Origin: Dehalococcoidia bacterium
GTDB lineage: Bacteria; Chloroflexota; Dehalococcoidia; SHXV01
Assembly: GCA_009693105.1 (NCBI GenBank)
Contig: SHXV01000005.1
Span: 1-47,571, forward strand
Direction: 5' to 3'
Length of the DNA stretch: 47,571 nucleotides
The notes under the pieces were generated by a model. That model did no database searches, was not told the DNA's origin, and was given only the letters and a program-made list of their open reading frames with translations. Position numbers and translations under genes: made by a program. This document shows, piece by piece, positions 9,567 to 18,241 of the stretch. The first letter of the stretch is position 1. Every line of letters starts with the position of its first letter.

Positions 9567-11261
9567 CTACCGATCAAGCCAGACCTTGTTGAACTGCCAC
9601 GGGTAGTTGCTGAGGAAGTAGCCGGGGGCGGTCCAGCCCCGCATTTCCTTCTTGGCGCTGAACCAGTCGAAGTTGCGGGAGGTTGGGGCGACAGGGAGGA
9701 CTTCGTCCTGCATGAGGTAGCGCTGGATTTCGGCGAAGAGTCGCTTCCGTTCGTTGGTATCGAGCGCTTCCGTCTGCTTCTCGATCAGTTCGTCTGTCTT
9801 CTTATCGCTCCAGAGGGAGGCGTTTTGGGCGGAGGTGGTGTGCAGTTTTGCCCAGAGGGGGTCGTCCAGGATCAGGTTTCCCACGCCGCCATCGGAGATG
9901 TTGGCGAGGTGTGATCCGGTCTCCCGCATGACGGCGGGGGCCTGCCAGTTGGCGACGGGGGTGAGTTCGACCTTGAACCCCAGGTTGCGCTCCAGGATGC
10001 CCTTGACGGCGACCGCCTGCTCGTAGTGAACGCGGTAGGGGTTTTGGGCGGCGGAGAGCAGTTTGAGCGTGATCTTGGTGGGATCGACTCCGGCGGCGCT
10101 GAGGATCTTCTTGGCTTCTTCGATGTCCTGCTTCCTGTCCTTGCGGAATCCGGGCTTCTCCGCCCATTCCTTCTCTGAGAGGTACCAGGCGGTGCGGCAG
10201 CCCAGGATGATGGGGGTGCAGGCGAAGCCATCGCCGACGACGTTGGCGAGCTCGACGCGGTCCAGGGCGCGGTGGATGGCCTGGCGGACGCGGACGTCGT
10301 TGGTGGGTGCGATCTGGGTGTTCATCGCCAGGTGCTGGGCGGCGGTGATGACGTTCTCGGTGCTGCTCATCTGGTAGCCCTCAGAGCGGAACTGTTTTTC
10401 CGCGAGCGTGGGGACGAGGCCGACATCGAGCTGGCCGGTGCGCAGGGCGGCGTCTCTTGCCGACTGGTCGGCGATGTAGATGGCGGTGATCTCATCGAGG
10501 TAGGGGAGGCCGCCCGGGTCCACGTCGTAGCTGGGGTTGCGCTTGAGGTTTATTGAGATTCCGGTCTTGTAGGTGCTGGGATCGGGCACGAAGGGGCCGG
10601 TGCCGTACCAGGCGGCGGGAACGGTCATATCGGCACCGTACTTCTGAATCGCTTCCCTGGGCAGGATGGCGGCGGCAGTGGGATGGTACATAAAGGAGAG
10701 GAAGTTGGCATCGGGCTTTTTGAACTTGACCCGGACGGTGTATTTGTCCACCGCGGTGTAGGTATCGACCAGGCGGAAGCGTCCGGCGATAGCGAAGGTG
10801 GCGTCGCCCGTGGTGCGGCTGCGCTCCAATGATGCGACGACATCGCCGGAGTCCAATTCGCGCGGGCCGGCTGCGGATTCCTTCTGGAAATGGACGCCCT
10901 TCTTCAGGGTGAGGACCACCGTTGTGGGATCGGGCGCCTCCCACTTTTCCGCCAGGCCGTCGGTGGGGGTGCCCTTCTGCCAGTCCAGCCGGAGCACGGA
11001 GTTGGCCTGGTAGCCCCAGAGATCGGAGGGGCCGGTGACGCCGATGGTCTTGTGGGGGTCGACGACGGCGAGAGAGAAGCCGTGCAGCGTGACCTTGCCC
11101 CCGTGCTTGGGCTGGCTGGATACCGCGGGTGTGGCGGCGTCCTCGTCATCGTCGCCGCAGCCGAGGAGGGCGAGACTGGCGCCGCCGACGGCCATGGCCG
11201 AAACGAGTTGCCTACGGGATAACGGCCGCTCCCAGACCTGGTCCGCCCTGTCTTGTGCCAT
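9567..11261 (-). CDS. Tat-exported lipoprotein, family-5 solute-binding protein (paralogue 2)
   Basis: A 564-residue paralogue starting MAQDRADQVWER at ATG 11261, with GGAG eight bases upstream. It has twin arginine SRRQLV, lipobox LLGC with cysteine at residue 35, and an acidic linker GDDDED. The body contains LTLKKGVHFQKES, AAWYGTGPF, PGGLPYLDE and the conserved ACTPIILGC cysteine pair. AAWYGTG and PGGLPYLD are shared with paralogue 4 rather than with its direct neighbours 1 and 3. It lacks the CLCKVH motif of paralogues 1 and 3 and has NPYRVHYEQ at that place. Its own promoter lies at 11338-11366. It is presumed to bind an exported or environmental solute for an ABC importer encoded elsewhere. 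Confidence 0.9.
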   Translation of the reverse strand: MAQDRADQVWERPLSRRQLVSAMAVGGASLALLGCGDDDEDAATPAVSSQPKHGGKVTLHGFSLAVVDPHKTIGVTGPSDLWGYQANSVLRLDWQKGTPTDGLAEKWEAPDPTTVVLTLKKGVHFQKESAAGPRELDSGDVVASLERSRTTGDATFAIAGRFRLVDTYTAVDKYTVRVKFKKPDANFLSFMYHPTAAAILPREAIQKYGADMTVPAAWYGTGPFVPDPSTYKTGISINLKRNPSYDVDPGGLPYLDEITAIYIADQSARDAALRTGQLDVGLVPTLAEKQFRSEGYQMSSTENVITAAQHLAMNTQIAPTNDVRVRQAIHRALDRVELANVVGDGFACTPIILGCRTAWYLSEKEWAEKPGFRKDRKQDIEEAKKILSAAGVDPTKITLKLLSAAQNPYRVHYEQAVAVKGILERNLGFKVELTPVANWQAPAVMRETGSHLANISDGGVGNLILDDPLWAKLHTTSAQNASLWSDKKTDELIEKQTEALDTNERKRLFAEIQRYLMQDEVLPVAPTSRNFDWFSAKKEMRGWTAPGYFLSNYPWQFNKVWLDR

Positions 11262-11337
11262 GGTTGTGGCTCCTTTGTTGCTATACGTTCCGACGGCTTG
11301 TGCGGGATTTAGCGCGTGCATCCAAGAACATGGCCGT

Positions 11338-11366
11338 ACTGTAGGTCCGCTGGGGGGTAGTGTCAA
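11338..11366 (-). promoter_or_regulatory. Promoter of lipoprotein paralogue 2
   Basis: TTGACA (11361-11366) and TACAGT (11338-11343) on the minus strand, 17-base spacer. The -10 context CCTACAGTACGG is the same as in the promoters at 13311 and 15231. Confidence 0.75.
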
Positions 11367-11402
11367 CGGCGCGGAGAAGCGGTGGGAGGAGAGCTAAGGG
11401 AA

Positions 11403-11433
11403 TGCACGCCTAGGCTAAAAGCCTCGGCGTGCA
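11403..11433. repeat. Palindrome family 3, second copy
   Basis: TGCACGCCTAGGCT pairs with AGCCTCGGCGTGCA around an AAA loop with one mismatch. The inner core matches the hairpin at 2353-2371. Confidence 0.55.
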
Positions 11434-11473
11434 GCGCCACGAGGGGACGGGGTTCATCCTTCGGGGGCTTGTG

Positions 11474-11520
11474 GGAGGGGCCCGGCGGCATCGGCTACAC
11501 GCCTACCGCCGGGCCCCTCC
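11474..11520 (-). terminator. Hairpin terminator after lipoprotein paralogue 3
   Basis: Perfect 15-bp stem (11474-11488 with 11506-11520, GGAGGGGCCCGGCGG) placed 13 bases beyond the stop of the gene ending at 11533. There is no U-tract. It resembles the stem at 7754-7793 (shared GCCCGGCGG core), consistent with duplication of gene plus terminator. Confidence 0.6.
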
Positions 11521-11532
11521 CCGTGCTTTTAC

Positions 11533-13236
11533 CTAGCTATTGAGCCAGACCTTGTCGTATTGGAAGGCGTAATTGCCCAGATAGTATGCCGGCGTCTTCC
11601 ATCCGCGCATCTTCGGGTTCGCGGCGTACCAGTCGAAATTGCGGACCGTGGGCGAGCCGGGCAGGGTGTCATCCTGCATGAGATAGCGCTGGATTTCATG
11701 GAACAGCAGCTTTCGCTTGTTGGTGTCCAGCTCCGAGACCTCCCTGTCGTACAGATCGTCGGTCTTCTTGTCGTCCCACAGGCTGGTGTTTGCCGCCCCG
11801 TAGGACACGAAGTTATTCACCAGCGGCGCATCGAGGATGATCGGTCCCTGGCCTCCGTAGGAAAGATTGACGAGGTGAGCCTGATTCTGTCGGACCCATG
11901 CAGCGGTATTCGTGCTCGCGGGGTCCACGACAAAGTCGATCTTGAAGCCGAGGTCCCGTTCTATCATGCCGCGCAGGGCGACACCCTGATCGTAGTGGAC
12001 CTTGCAGAGGCAGGTCGCCGCCTGGGATACGCCGAGTTTTAGGGTCGTCTTCGTCGGGTCGACGCCAGCGGCGGAGAGCAACTGCTTCGCCTCGGCGATG
12101 TCTTGCTTGTGGTCCTTCCGAAATCCCGGCTTGCCCTCCCACTCCTTCTGAGTGAGGTACCAGTCGGGCAGGCAGCCAAGGATGATCACGGTGCACCCGA
12201 AGCCATCGGCGACGACCGCCAGAAGTTCCTCCCGGTCAATGCCGCGGTGGATCGCCTGGCGGACGCGCGGGTCGTTCATGGGCGGAAGCGTTACGTTCAT
12301 CGCGAGATGCTGGCCCGTGACCAGCGTGTTCTCCGTCGAGCCCATCTGGAAGCCACGGTTGCGAAAGTCCGGCGCATCGAATGTTGATACATTCGTGACA
12401 TCAATCTGCCCGCCGCGCAGGCCCGCGGATCGGGCGGAGAACTCTAGGACCGTGAGGAGAGTAACCTTATCCAGATAGGGAAGTCCGGGCTCCAGGTCGT
12501 AGGTCGGGTTACGGTTGAAGGACACCGAGACCCCCGGCTTGTATGAGCTCGGATCCAGTACGAAGGGTCCGGAACCATACCAGGCCTCGGGCACGGCCAG
12601 GTTGGCGCCGTACTTTTCTATCGCCTCCCGAGGGAGAATCGTAGAAGCCGAGGCGCCTGCCGAGAGCAGGGAGAGGAAGTTGGCATCGGGCTTCTTGAAC
12701 TTGACGCGAACGGTGTACTTGTCCACAGCCTCATACGTGGCGACCCGATCGAAATTGCGACGGCCCGCGAATGTGGGGTCACCCGGCGTGCGGATGCGAT
12801 CGAGGCTGGTGACGATGTCCGCGGCCTCGACTTCCCGGCCTCGCGCCAGCGATTCCTGCTGGAAGTGCACTCCCTGCTTGAGGGATAGGAGCAACGTCAA
12901 TGGGTCCGGGAACTCCCATTTTTGAACTAGGCTGGGCTCCAATGTACCCTTCTGCCAGTCGATGTCTAACGGAGTGTGCGCGACGAGGCCCCAGGCATCG
13001 CTGGTCCCGATGAACGACTTGTGGGGGTCAGTAACCGTCCCGCCCTGGCTGCCGGCGATCGTAACCGTGCCGCCCTTCTTCGGTACGCCCGACGTCGCCT
13101 GGGGCGCGCTGGCGTCGTCATCGTCGTCACCGCAGCCGACGAGGGCGAGGCTCGTCCCACCGGCGGCTACGGCCGACATGAGTTGCCTGCGGGTTAACAG
13201 CCGCTCCCAGATTTGGTCCGCCCTGTCATCGCTCAT
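11533..13236 (-). CDS. Tat-exported lipoprotein, family-5 solute-binding protein (paralogue 3)
   Basis: A 567-residue paralogue starting MSDDRADQIWER, with twin arginine TRRQLM and lipobox LVGC (cysteine at residue 35). It is clearly closest to paralogue 1: both share EPSLVQKWEFPDPLTLLL, EAWYGSG, MNDPRVR and AATCLCKVH with DQGVALRGM. The GCTVIILGC cysteine pair is present and may form a disulfide. It has its own promoter at 13311-13340 and a strong hairpin after the stop. All four paralogues keep a near-identical first 20 residues (DRADxxWERxL[ST]RRQL), which suggests conserved targeting or interaction of the cytoplasmic N-region. Ligand unknown. Confidence 0.9.
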   Translation of the reverse strand: MSDDRADQIWERLLTRRQLMSAVAAGGTSLALVGCGDDDDDASAPQATSGVPKKGGTVTIAGSQGGTVTDPHKSFIGTSDAWGLVAHTPLDIDWQKGTLEPSLVQKWEFPDPLTLLLSLKQGVHFQQESLARGREVEAADIVTSLDRIRTPGDPTFAGRRNFDRVATYEAVDKYTVRVKFKKPDANFLSLLSAGASASTILPREAIEKYGANLAVPEAWYGSGPFVLDPSSYKPGVSVSFNRNPTYDLEPGLPYLDKVTLLTVLEFSARSAGLRGGQIDVTNVSTFDAPDFRNRGFQMGSTENTLVTGQHLAMNVTLPPMNDPRVRQAIHRGIDREELLAVVADGFGCTVIILGCLPDWYLTQKEWEGKPGFRKDHKQDIAEAKQLLSAAGVDPTKTTLKLGVSQAATCLCKVHYDQGVALRGMIERDLGFKIDFVVDPASTNTAAWVRQNQAHLVNLSYGGQGPIILDAPLVNNFVSYGAANTSLWDDKKTDDLYDREVSELDTNKRKLLFHEIQRYLMQDDTLPGSPTVRNFDWYAANPKMRGWKTPAYYLGNYAFQYDKVWLNS

Positions 13237-13310
13237 TGTGCTGCTCCTCCCCTTCTATGCGCTCCGGCCGGTTCGCGCAGGACTATAGCCCGCGCTACAA
13301 AGATGCCCGT

Positions 13311-13340
13311 ACTGTAGGTTCCGCTATTGGGTGGTGTCAA
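13311..13340 (-). promoter_or_regulatory. Promoter of lipoprotein paralogue 3
   Basis: TTGACA (13335-13340) and TACAGT (13311-13316), 18-base spacer, near-identical over about 40 bases to the promoter at 15231-15260. Confidence 0.78.
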
Positions 13341-13385
13341 CGGCGGGAGCGGGGAGGGCGGAAGGTCAGATCCCGAGGGGACTCA

Positions 13386-13410
13386 CCTTTCGAAGGCTCA
13401 GGGCGAGCGG
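13386..13410. repeat. Dispersed repeat family 2, degenerate copy
   Basis: CTTTCGAAGGCTCAGGGCGA matches the core at 2317-2336 with several changes. Confidence 0.4.
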
Positions 13411-13423
13411 GCTTTGGGGGGAT

Positions 13424-13458
13424 GGGTTCGGCGGCGTCGGGGGGACGCCGCCGAACCC
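13424..13458 (-). terminator. Hairpin terminator after lipoprotein paralogue 4
   Basis: Perfect 15-bp stem (13424-13438 with 13444-13458, GGGTTCGGCGGCGTC) and a 5-base loop, ten bases past the stop of the gene ending at 13469. No U-tract. Confidence 0.62.
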
Positions 13459-13468
13459 GCTGTGTCGT

Positions 13469-15154
13469 TTAGCTATCGATCCAGACCTTGTCGAATTGCC
13501 ATGCATAGTGGCTCAGGAAGTAAGCCGAGGCTGCCCAGCCGCGGATATCCTTCCGCGCCGCCGTCCAGTCAAAGTTGCGAATGGTCGGCGCGAACCCCAT
13601 GACGTCATCCTGCATGAGATAGCGCTGTAGCTGCTGGAGGAGGTCCTTCCGCTTGTTTGTGTCCAGCTCGCTCGCTTGCTGCTCGATGAGGTCGTCGGTC
13701 TTTTTGTCGGTCCATAGGCCCCCATTCCCACCCCCGGTGGAGTACATGGTGTTCCAGGGTGGGGCGTCAACGAGCATGCCAGAGCCGTAACCACCGGTGA
13801 CGCTCACCATGTGGTGGGGGTTCGGCTTCATAGCCAGGGCCGTAATCGCGCCGATAGTAAGGTCGATCTTGAATCCAAGGGCGCCCTCCAGCATTCCCTT
13901 GAACGCAATGGCCGTGTCATACCCGGTCTTGTAGGCCGACTGAGCGCTGGTTGCCAGTTTGAGTGTTGTCTTCTGGGGGTCGATGCCGGCGGCGGCGAGC
14001 AGTTGCTTGGCCTCAGCGATGTCCTGCTTCTTATCCTTGCGGAAGCCAGGCTTGCCCTCCCACTCCTTCTCTGTGAGGAACCAGTTCGTATTGCAGCCGA
14101 GGATTATGCTTGTGCATCCGTAACCCTCCGCCACGACGCCCATGAGCGCCTCACGGTCGATGGCAAGATTGACCGCTCGGCGGACCCGAACGTCGTTCAT
14201 CGGCGGCAGCGCTGGGTTCATCGCCTCGTGTTGCGCCGCAATGATCTTGTTCTCGGTGCTCTGCATCTGGAACCCCCTGGCAGCGATGTCTTTTGTGTCC
14301 AGGGTCGGTACGATCGAGATATCAAGCTGGCCCCCGCGAACAGCAGCCGCGCGAGCGCTGAAATCGTTGATGGTGATCAGTGTGACCGCGTCGAGATATG
14401 GGAGCCCCCCCGGAGTCAGGTCGTAATTCGGATTTCGCCGGAACGTCGAAGAAACACCCGGGTGATAAGCGCCGAGATCGGGAATGAAGGGACCAGTGCC
14501 GTACCACGCCGCCACGTTCGCAAGGTTGGCCGAGTACTTGGCGAGCGCTTCCTTAGGAAGGATCGTCGTCGCGGTGGTACTGCACCACGAAAGGAAGTTG
14601 GCGTCTGGCTTCTTGAACTTGACACGGACGGTGTACCTGTCGGTCGGTTCGTATGTGTCGACGTTCGCGAAGCCATAGGCGGCGAGGAACGTCGCGTCAC
14701 CCTTTGTGCGAATACGTTCCAGGTTGGCGACGATGTCGCTCGCTTCTAGTTCGCGACCGGCGGCAGCCGATTCTTTTTGGAAATGGACGCCCTGCTTCAG
14801 GCGAAGGACCATCGTGAGCGGGTCGGGCGATTCCCATTTCTCGACAAGGCCAGGGTTCAGCGTCCCCTTCATCCAATCGAGCTTGAGCGGCGTGTTAGCG
14901 ACGAAGCTCCACGGGTCGTTTAGTCCAACCGACTTATGCGGATCAATAACATCCAGCGACGAATTAGCGAGAAGGTTCAGCGACCCACCCCTTTTTGGCT
15001 GGCCCGCTGCCTGTGTGCCGGTCGAGGCAGGCGATCCGTCATCGTCGCCGCAGCCGACGAGGGCGAGGCTCGCCCCACCGGCGGCCACGGCCGATACGAG
15101 TTGCCTGCGGGTTAACGGCCGCTCCCAGATTTGGTCCGCTCTGTCATCGCTCAT
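13469..15154 (-). CDS. Tat-exported lipoprotein, family-5 solute-binding protein (paralogue 4)
   Basis: A 561-residue paralogue starting MSDDRADQIWER, with twin arginine TRRQLV and lipobox LVGC (cysteine at residue 35). It shares AAWYGTGPF, PGGLPYLD and SAA-rich positions with paralogue 2, but its signal peptide and upstream promoter are nearest to paralogue 3, as if gene conversion or the latest duplication involved the 5' ends. The GCTSIILGC cysteine pair is kept; the CLC motif of paralogues 1 and 3 is absent (TSAQSAYKTGYD instead). Base composition is slightly less G+C-rich than the flanking housekeeping genes. It is the most upstream of the four, with its own promoter at 15231-15260. Confidence 0.9.
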   Translation of the reverse strand: MSDDRADQIWERPLTRRQLVSAVAAGGASLALVGCGDDDGSPASTGTQAAGQPKRGGSLNLLANSSLDVIDPHKSVGLNDPWSFVANTPLKLDWMKGTLNPGLVEKWESPDPLTMVLRLKQGVHFQKESAAAGRELEASDIVANLERIRTKGDATFLAAYGFANVDTYEPTDRYTVRVKFKKPDANFLSWCSTTATTILPKEALAKYSANLANVAAWYGTGPFIPDLGAYHPGVSSTFRRNPNYDLTPGGLPYLDAVTLITINDFSARAAAVRGGQLDISIVPTLDTKDIAARGFQMQSTENKIIAAQHEAMNPALPPMNDVRVRRAVNLAIDREALMGVVAEGYGCTSIILGCNTNWFLTEKEWEGKPGFRKDKKQDIAEAKQLLAAAGIDPQKTTLKLATSAQSAYKTGYDTAIAFKGMLEGALGFKIDLTIGAITALAMKPNPHHMVSVTGGYGSGMLVDAPPWNTMYSTGGGNGGLWTDKKTDDLIEQQASELDTNKRKDLLQQLQRYLMQDDVMGFAPTIRNFDWTAARKDIRGWAASAYFLSHYAWQFDKVWIDS

Positions 15155-15230
15155 CGTGTTGGTCCTCCCCTGCTATGCGTCCCGGCCGGTTCGCGCAGGA
15201 TTATATCTCGCGTTAACAAAGGATGCCCGT

Positions 15231-15260
15231 ACTGTAGGTTACGCTATGGGGTGGTGTCAA
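15231..15260 (-). promoter_or_regulatory. Promoter of lipoprotein paralogue 4
   Basis: TTGACA (15255-15260) and TACAGT (15231-15236), 18-base spacer. Context ACCTACAGTACGGGCAT is shared with the paralogue 3 promoter. Confidence 0.78.
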
Positions 15261-15280
15261 AGGCGGGAGGGAGCAGGGGG

Positions 15281-15309
15281 CTCGTCCTTCGACGGGCCAG
15301 ACGAGCGGG
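15281..15309. repeat. Dispersed repeat family 2, degenerate copy with hairpin
   Basis: CTCGTC (15281-15286) pairs with GACGAG (15300-15305) around CCTTCGACGGGCCA-type sequence; related to 2313-2339. Confidence 0.4.
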
Positions 15310-15337
15310 CGGCCGGGGTGAGTGAGGGCGGCCGGGG

Positions 15338-16828
15338 TCAGCCGCCGAGGGTGTCCCGCAGGAGGGCGCCGGCGCTCTCCGGGTTGGCGCGGCCTTTGGT
15401 GGCGCGCATGACCTGGCCGACGAGGAACTTGATCGCCTCTTGCTTGCCGGCGCGGTAATCGGCGACGGGCTGGGGGTGGGCGGCGAGGATCTGGGCGACG
15501 ATGGCGGCTAGCTCATCCGTGCCGCTGATCTGGGAGAGTCCGGCGGCTTCGACGATGGCCCCGGGGGCTTCGCCGGTATCGTACATCTTCTGGAACACGT
15601 CCTTAGCCTGGGTGCCGCTGATGGCGCCGCCTTCGATCACGGCGACGAGCTCGCGGATGTGCTGCGGGCGTACTTTGACGGCCTCGATCTCGTCGCCGTG
15701 GGCGTTCTGGAGGCGGGCGAGCTCGCCCAGCATCCAGTTGGCGACGGCCCTGGCCAGGGAGCGGCGGGCGGCATCGTCGGTGGGATCGGCATCTGCGAGG
15801 GCGGCCTCGAAGTAGTCGGCGCGGGCGCGGGAGTCCGTGAGGAGGTCCGCTTCGTGGGGGGACAGGCCGTAGCGCTGGACGAAGCGGGCGCGTTTGGCAT
15901 CGGGAAGCTCGGGCAGTTTGGCGCGGACGCCCTCGATCCAATCGGGTGTGAGGACGACGGGGGGGAGGTCTGGCTCCGGGAAGTAGCGGTAGTCGTTCGC
16001 CTCTTCCTTGGAGCGCTGGGATACGGTGCGATTTTCGCCCTCGACCCAACCGCGGGTCTCCATGGGGATGCGTTCGCCGGCGGCCATCATTGTGCTCTGG
16101 CGGTCGAGCTCGTATTCCAGGGCGTGGAAGACGGCGCGGAAGCTGTTCATGTTCTTCACTTCCACCTTGTTACCGAACGTCGTGCTGCCGCGGGGGCGAA
16201 CGCTGACGTTGGCATCGCAGCGGAAGTTGCCTTCCTCCATGTTGGCGTGGCTGACGCCGAGGTAGCGCAGGATCTGGCGCAGCTTGAGGAGGTACTGGCG
16301 CGCCTGCTCCGGGGTGCGCAGGTCCGGCTCGCCGACGATCTCCATGAGGGGGACGCCGGCGCGGTTGACATCGACGAGGCTGTAGGGCTCGCCGGTGACG
16401 GAGTCGACGCGGTGGAGGAGGCGGGCGGTGTCTTCCTCGAGGTGGACGCGGGTGATGCCGGCGCGGAGGGTGCCGCCGTTGCCGTCGTCGATCTCGGTCC
16501 AGCCGTTGAGGGAGAGGGGCTCATCGTACTGGGTGATCTGGTAGCCCTTCATGAGGTCCGGGTAGGGGTAGTTTTTGCGGTCGAACTTGGAGTGGAGGGG
16601 GATCTCGCAGTTGAGGGCGAGGGCGGTCATGACGGTGGCCTCGATGGCGGCGCGGTTGAGGACGGGGAGGGTGCCGGGCATGCCGAGGCAGACGGGGCAG
16701 ACGTGGGTGTTGGGGGCGGCGTTGGCGTAATCGGCGCTGCAGGAGCAGAAGTTCTTGCTGCGGGTGGTGATCTGGGCGTGGACTTCAAGGCCGATGACGG
16801 CTTCGTAATCGATGGCGGTGGTGGTCAT
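15338..16828 (-). CDS. gatB: Aspartyl/glutamyl-tRNA(Asn/Gln) amidotransferase subunit B
   Basis: A 496-residue GatB. The N-terminal kinase-like domain begins [13 protein letters not shown] and carries the zinc-type cysteines (FCSC ... [11 protein letters not shown]). These are followed by [21 protein letters not shown] and the [13 protein letters not shown] catalytic region; the C-terminal YqeY-like tail ends in the [10 protein letters not shown] segment. GatB phosphorylates and amidates mischarged Glu-tRNA(Gln) or Asp-tRNA(Asn) in the GatCAB complex; gatA and gatC are not in the window. The start ATG overlaps the TGA of the upstream receiver-like gene by one ATGA, implying translational coupling. 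Confidence 0.96.
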   Translation of the reverse strand: MTTTAIDYEAVIGLEVHAQITTRSKNFCSCSADYANAAPNTHVCPVCLGMPGTLPVLNRAAIEATVMTALALNCEIPLHSKFDRKNYPYPDLMKGYQITQYDEPLSLNGWTEIDDGNGGTLRAGITRVHLEEDTARLLHRVDSVTGEPYSLVDVNRAGVPLMEIVGEPDLRTPEQARQYLLKLRQILRYLGVSHANMEEGNFRCDANVSVRPRGSTTFGNKVEVKNMNSFRAVFHALEYELDRQSTMMAAGERIPMETRGWVEGENRTVSQRSKEEANDYRYFPEPDLPPVVLTPDWIEGVRAKLPELPDAKRARFVQRYGLSPHEADLLTDSRARADYFEAALADADPTDDAARRSLARAVANWMLGELARLQNAHGDEIEAVKVRPQHIRELVAVIEGGAISGTQAKDVFQKMYDTGEAPGAIVEAAGLSQISGTDELAAIVAQILAAHPQPVADYRAGKQEAIKFLVGQVMRATKGRANPESAGALLRDTLGG

Positions 16829-17196
16829 GATGCCTCCTTGCTTGTGGCGGCAGCGGTGGGCCGGGCGAAGATGGCGGGCAGGGCGGCGCTGAGTTCACCC
16901 TGGGTGACGACGCGGCCGATGCCGGCGCGGCGGGCGGCCTGGAGGGCGAGGGGGTTGGTGTGGCGGCCGAAGGCGACGACGGTAGCCGTGCCGGCAGCGG
17001 CGAGGATGGCGGGGATATCGGCGTCGGGGGCGGAGACATCGACGATGACGAGGGCGGGCCGGTGGAGGGCGATGGCATCGAGGGCGGCGGGGCCGGTGGC
17101 GGCGGGGGCGACGGTCCAGCCGGCGGCGACGGCGGCGGCGCGGATGCGGCTTTCCACGATGAGTTCAGCGGTGAGGACGACGGCGCGTTGTGTCAT
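16825..17196 (-). CDS. Small response-regulator receiver-like protein
   Basis: A 123-residue protein with a receiver-domain pattern: hydrophobic strand [36 protein letters not shown] with a candidate phospho-acceptor aspartate in [18 protein letters not shown], and [12 protein letters not shown]. The first acidic pair of true receivers is weak, so it may be a degenerate receiver that is not phosphorylated. ATG at 17196 was chosen because a TACAAT -10 box ends six bases upstream; the alternative GTG at 17214 lies upstream of that box and could not be on the transcript. It is coupled to gatB by an ATGA overlap, an unusual partner for amidotransferase; the functional link is unknown. Confidence 0.72.
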   Translation of the reverse strand: MTQRAVVLTAELIVESRIRAAAVAAGWTVAPAATGPAALDAIALHRPALVIVDVSAPDADIPAILAAAGTATVVAFGRHTNPLALQAARRAGIGRVVTQGELSAALPAIFARPTAAATSKEAS

Positions 17197-17202
17197 GCGT
17201 TT

Positions 17203-17208
17203 ATTGTA
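17203..17208 (-). promoter_or_regulatory. -10 box of receiver-like gene and gatB, leaderless
   Basis: TACAAT on the minus strand, six bases before ATG 17196. It decides the start codon. No good -35. Confidence 0.5.
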
Positions 17209-17285
17209 CGGCACTGGGTGAGCGGCCTGCCCGGCTCATCAGGATCGTGCCTCCACAAGGAAGCATGGGACTTATTTTGCCTGGT

Positions 17286-18218
17286 TCAGGGCGAAAGCGG
17301 CTCCGTGGACAATCCGGCGGATCTGCTCGAGAGTTCGTTGAGGAAATGCTCGAATCTGGAACGAGTTATTTTGTTCTCCGCTAGCCGGGCTAGATCCGCA
17401 GTCGCTTCTTTGCCGAGCGTGAGGTGCGGACCTAAGCGATGAGCGCGCTCCAGTGAGGATATCGCTTGTTCGAGTCTGTCAGCCCGGCCATACGCCCTCG
17501 CCAAACTTAAGTACGGCACTGGTTCGGCCGGTGCCAGCGCAATCGCCGTGGTTAACTCTTGGATGGCGTCCCCATCACGACCTAATTTGAGAAGTGTAAT
17601 GCCAAGGTTACCGTGAGCAGCCCAATTCGACGGGTCAAGCATAACCGCGAGCCTCAGATTCTCCTCGGCGTCGTGATAGCGATCTAGTCCCATAAGCGCA
17701 CCTCCACGATTTGCAAGAAGTCCCGCCTCGTTGGGGCGGGAATCAATCATGAGGTCCAGTTCTGCGAGAGCCTCGCTGTTTCGATCAACCGTCATTAAGG
17801 TGCACGCACGGTTAGCTCTGACGGGATAGTGAGTCGGGTCCTCGTTGAACAGAGTATCAAAGATGTCTAGTGCTTCTTCGTAGCGCCGGAGTCTGTTCAA
17901 TATCGTTGCTCGCTCCATTGCGTGCGAACCTAGGGCATCTTCGAGTTCGGCCCCTCTATTCCAGGCTTGGAGTGCTTCTTCGTAACGATGCATTTCTGAC
18001 AGAGCGTGCCCCAGTCTTGCCGGTATCCCTGGCAGGTCAGGGCGCAGCGCGGCCATCTCCTGGAGAGTAGTCAAGGCCTTATCGAACTTCCTCGCCTGCA
18101 ACAGCTCGTCCACGGGGGTAAGGAGTGCTGCGGGAACGGCGCGCAGCCGCGTAAGAAGTGGGGGCATCGTCAATACCCCGCGCGGGACCGGAGTGATCGC
18201 GATGGTGTCTACGGACAT
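17286..18218 (-). CDS. Tetratricopeptide repeat protein
   Basis: A 310-residue protein made of about six TPR units (for example RYEEALQAWNRGAEL, RYEEALDIFDTLFNEDP, NSEALAELDLMIDSRP, RYHDAEENLRLAVMLDPSNWAAHGNLG, DGDAIQELTTAIALAP, RLEQAISSLERAHRLGP). There is no signal peptide or membrane segment, so it should be a cytoplasmic scaffold. It starts 23 bases after the upstream nuclease-like gene ends on the same strand, so the two are likely cotranscribed. Both genes are visibly poorer in G+C than the rest of the window, with many A/T-ending codons, suggesting acquisition from elsewhere. The partner and process are unknown. Confidence 0.82.
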   Translation of the reverse strand: MSVDTIAITPVPRGVLTMPPLLTRLRAVPAALLTPVDELLQARKFDKALTTLQEMAALRPDLPGIPARLGHALSEMHRYEEALQAWNRGAELEDALGSHAMERATILNRLRRYEEALDIFDTLFNEDPTHYPVRANRACTLMTVDRNSEALAELDLMIDSRPNEAGLLANRGGALMGLDRYHDAEENLRLAVMLDPSNWAAHGNLGITLLKLGRDGDAIQELTTAIALAPAEPVPYLSLARAYGRADRLEQAISSLERAHRLGPHLTLGKEATADLARLAENKITRSRFEHFLNELSSRSAGLSTEPLSP

Positions 18219-18241
18219 CGTAGCTGCGCTCGTGCTGAGAT

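Noticed and set aside
13424-13458. Repeat-spacer unit or CRISPR-like array among the hairpins near 7750, 11480 and 13430
   Set aside because: Single hairpins, each just past a stop codon, no regular spacing and no cas genes; they are better explained as terminators.
14706-15458. Plus-strand 250-codon frame over the fourth lipoprotein gene
   Set aside because: Shadow of the minus-strand gene; it crosses the promoter and intergenic repeat and has no family features.
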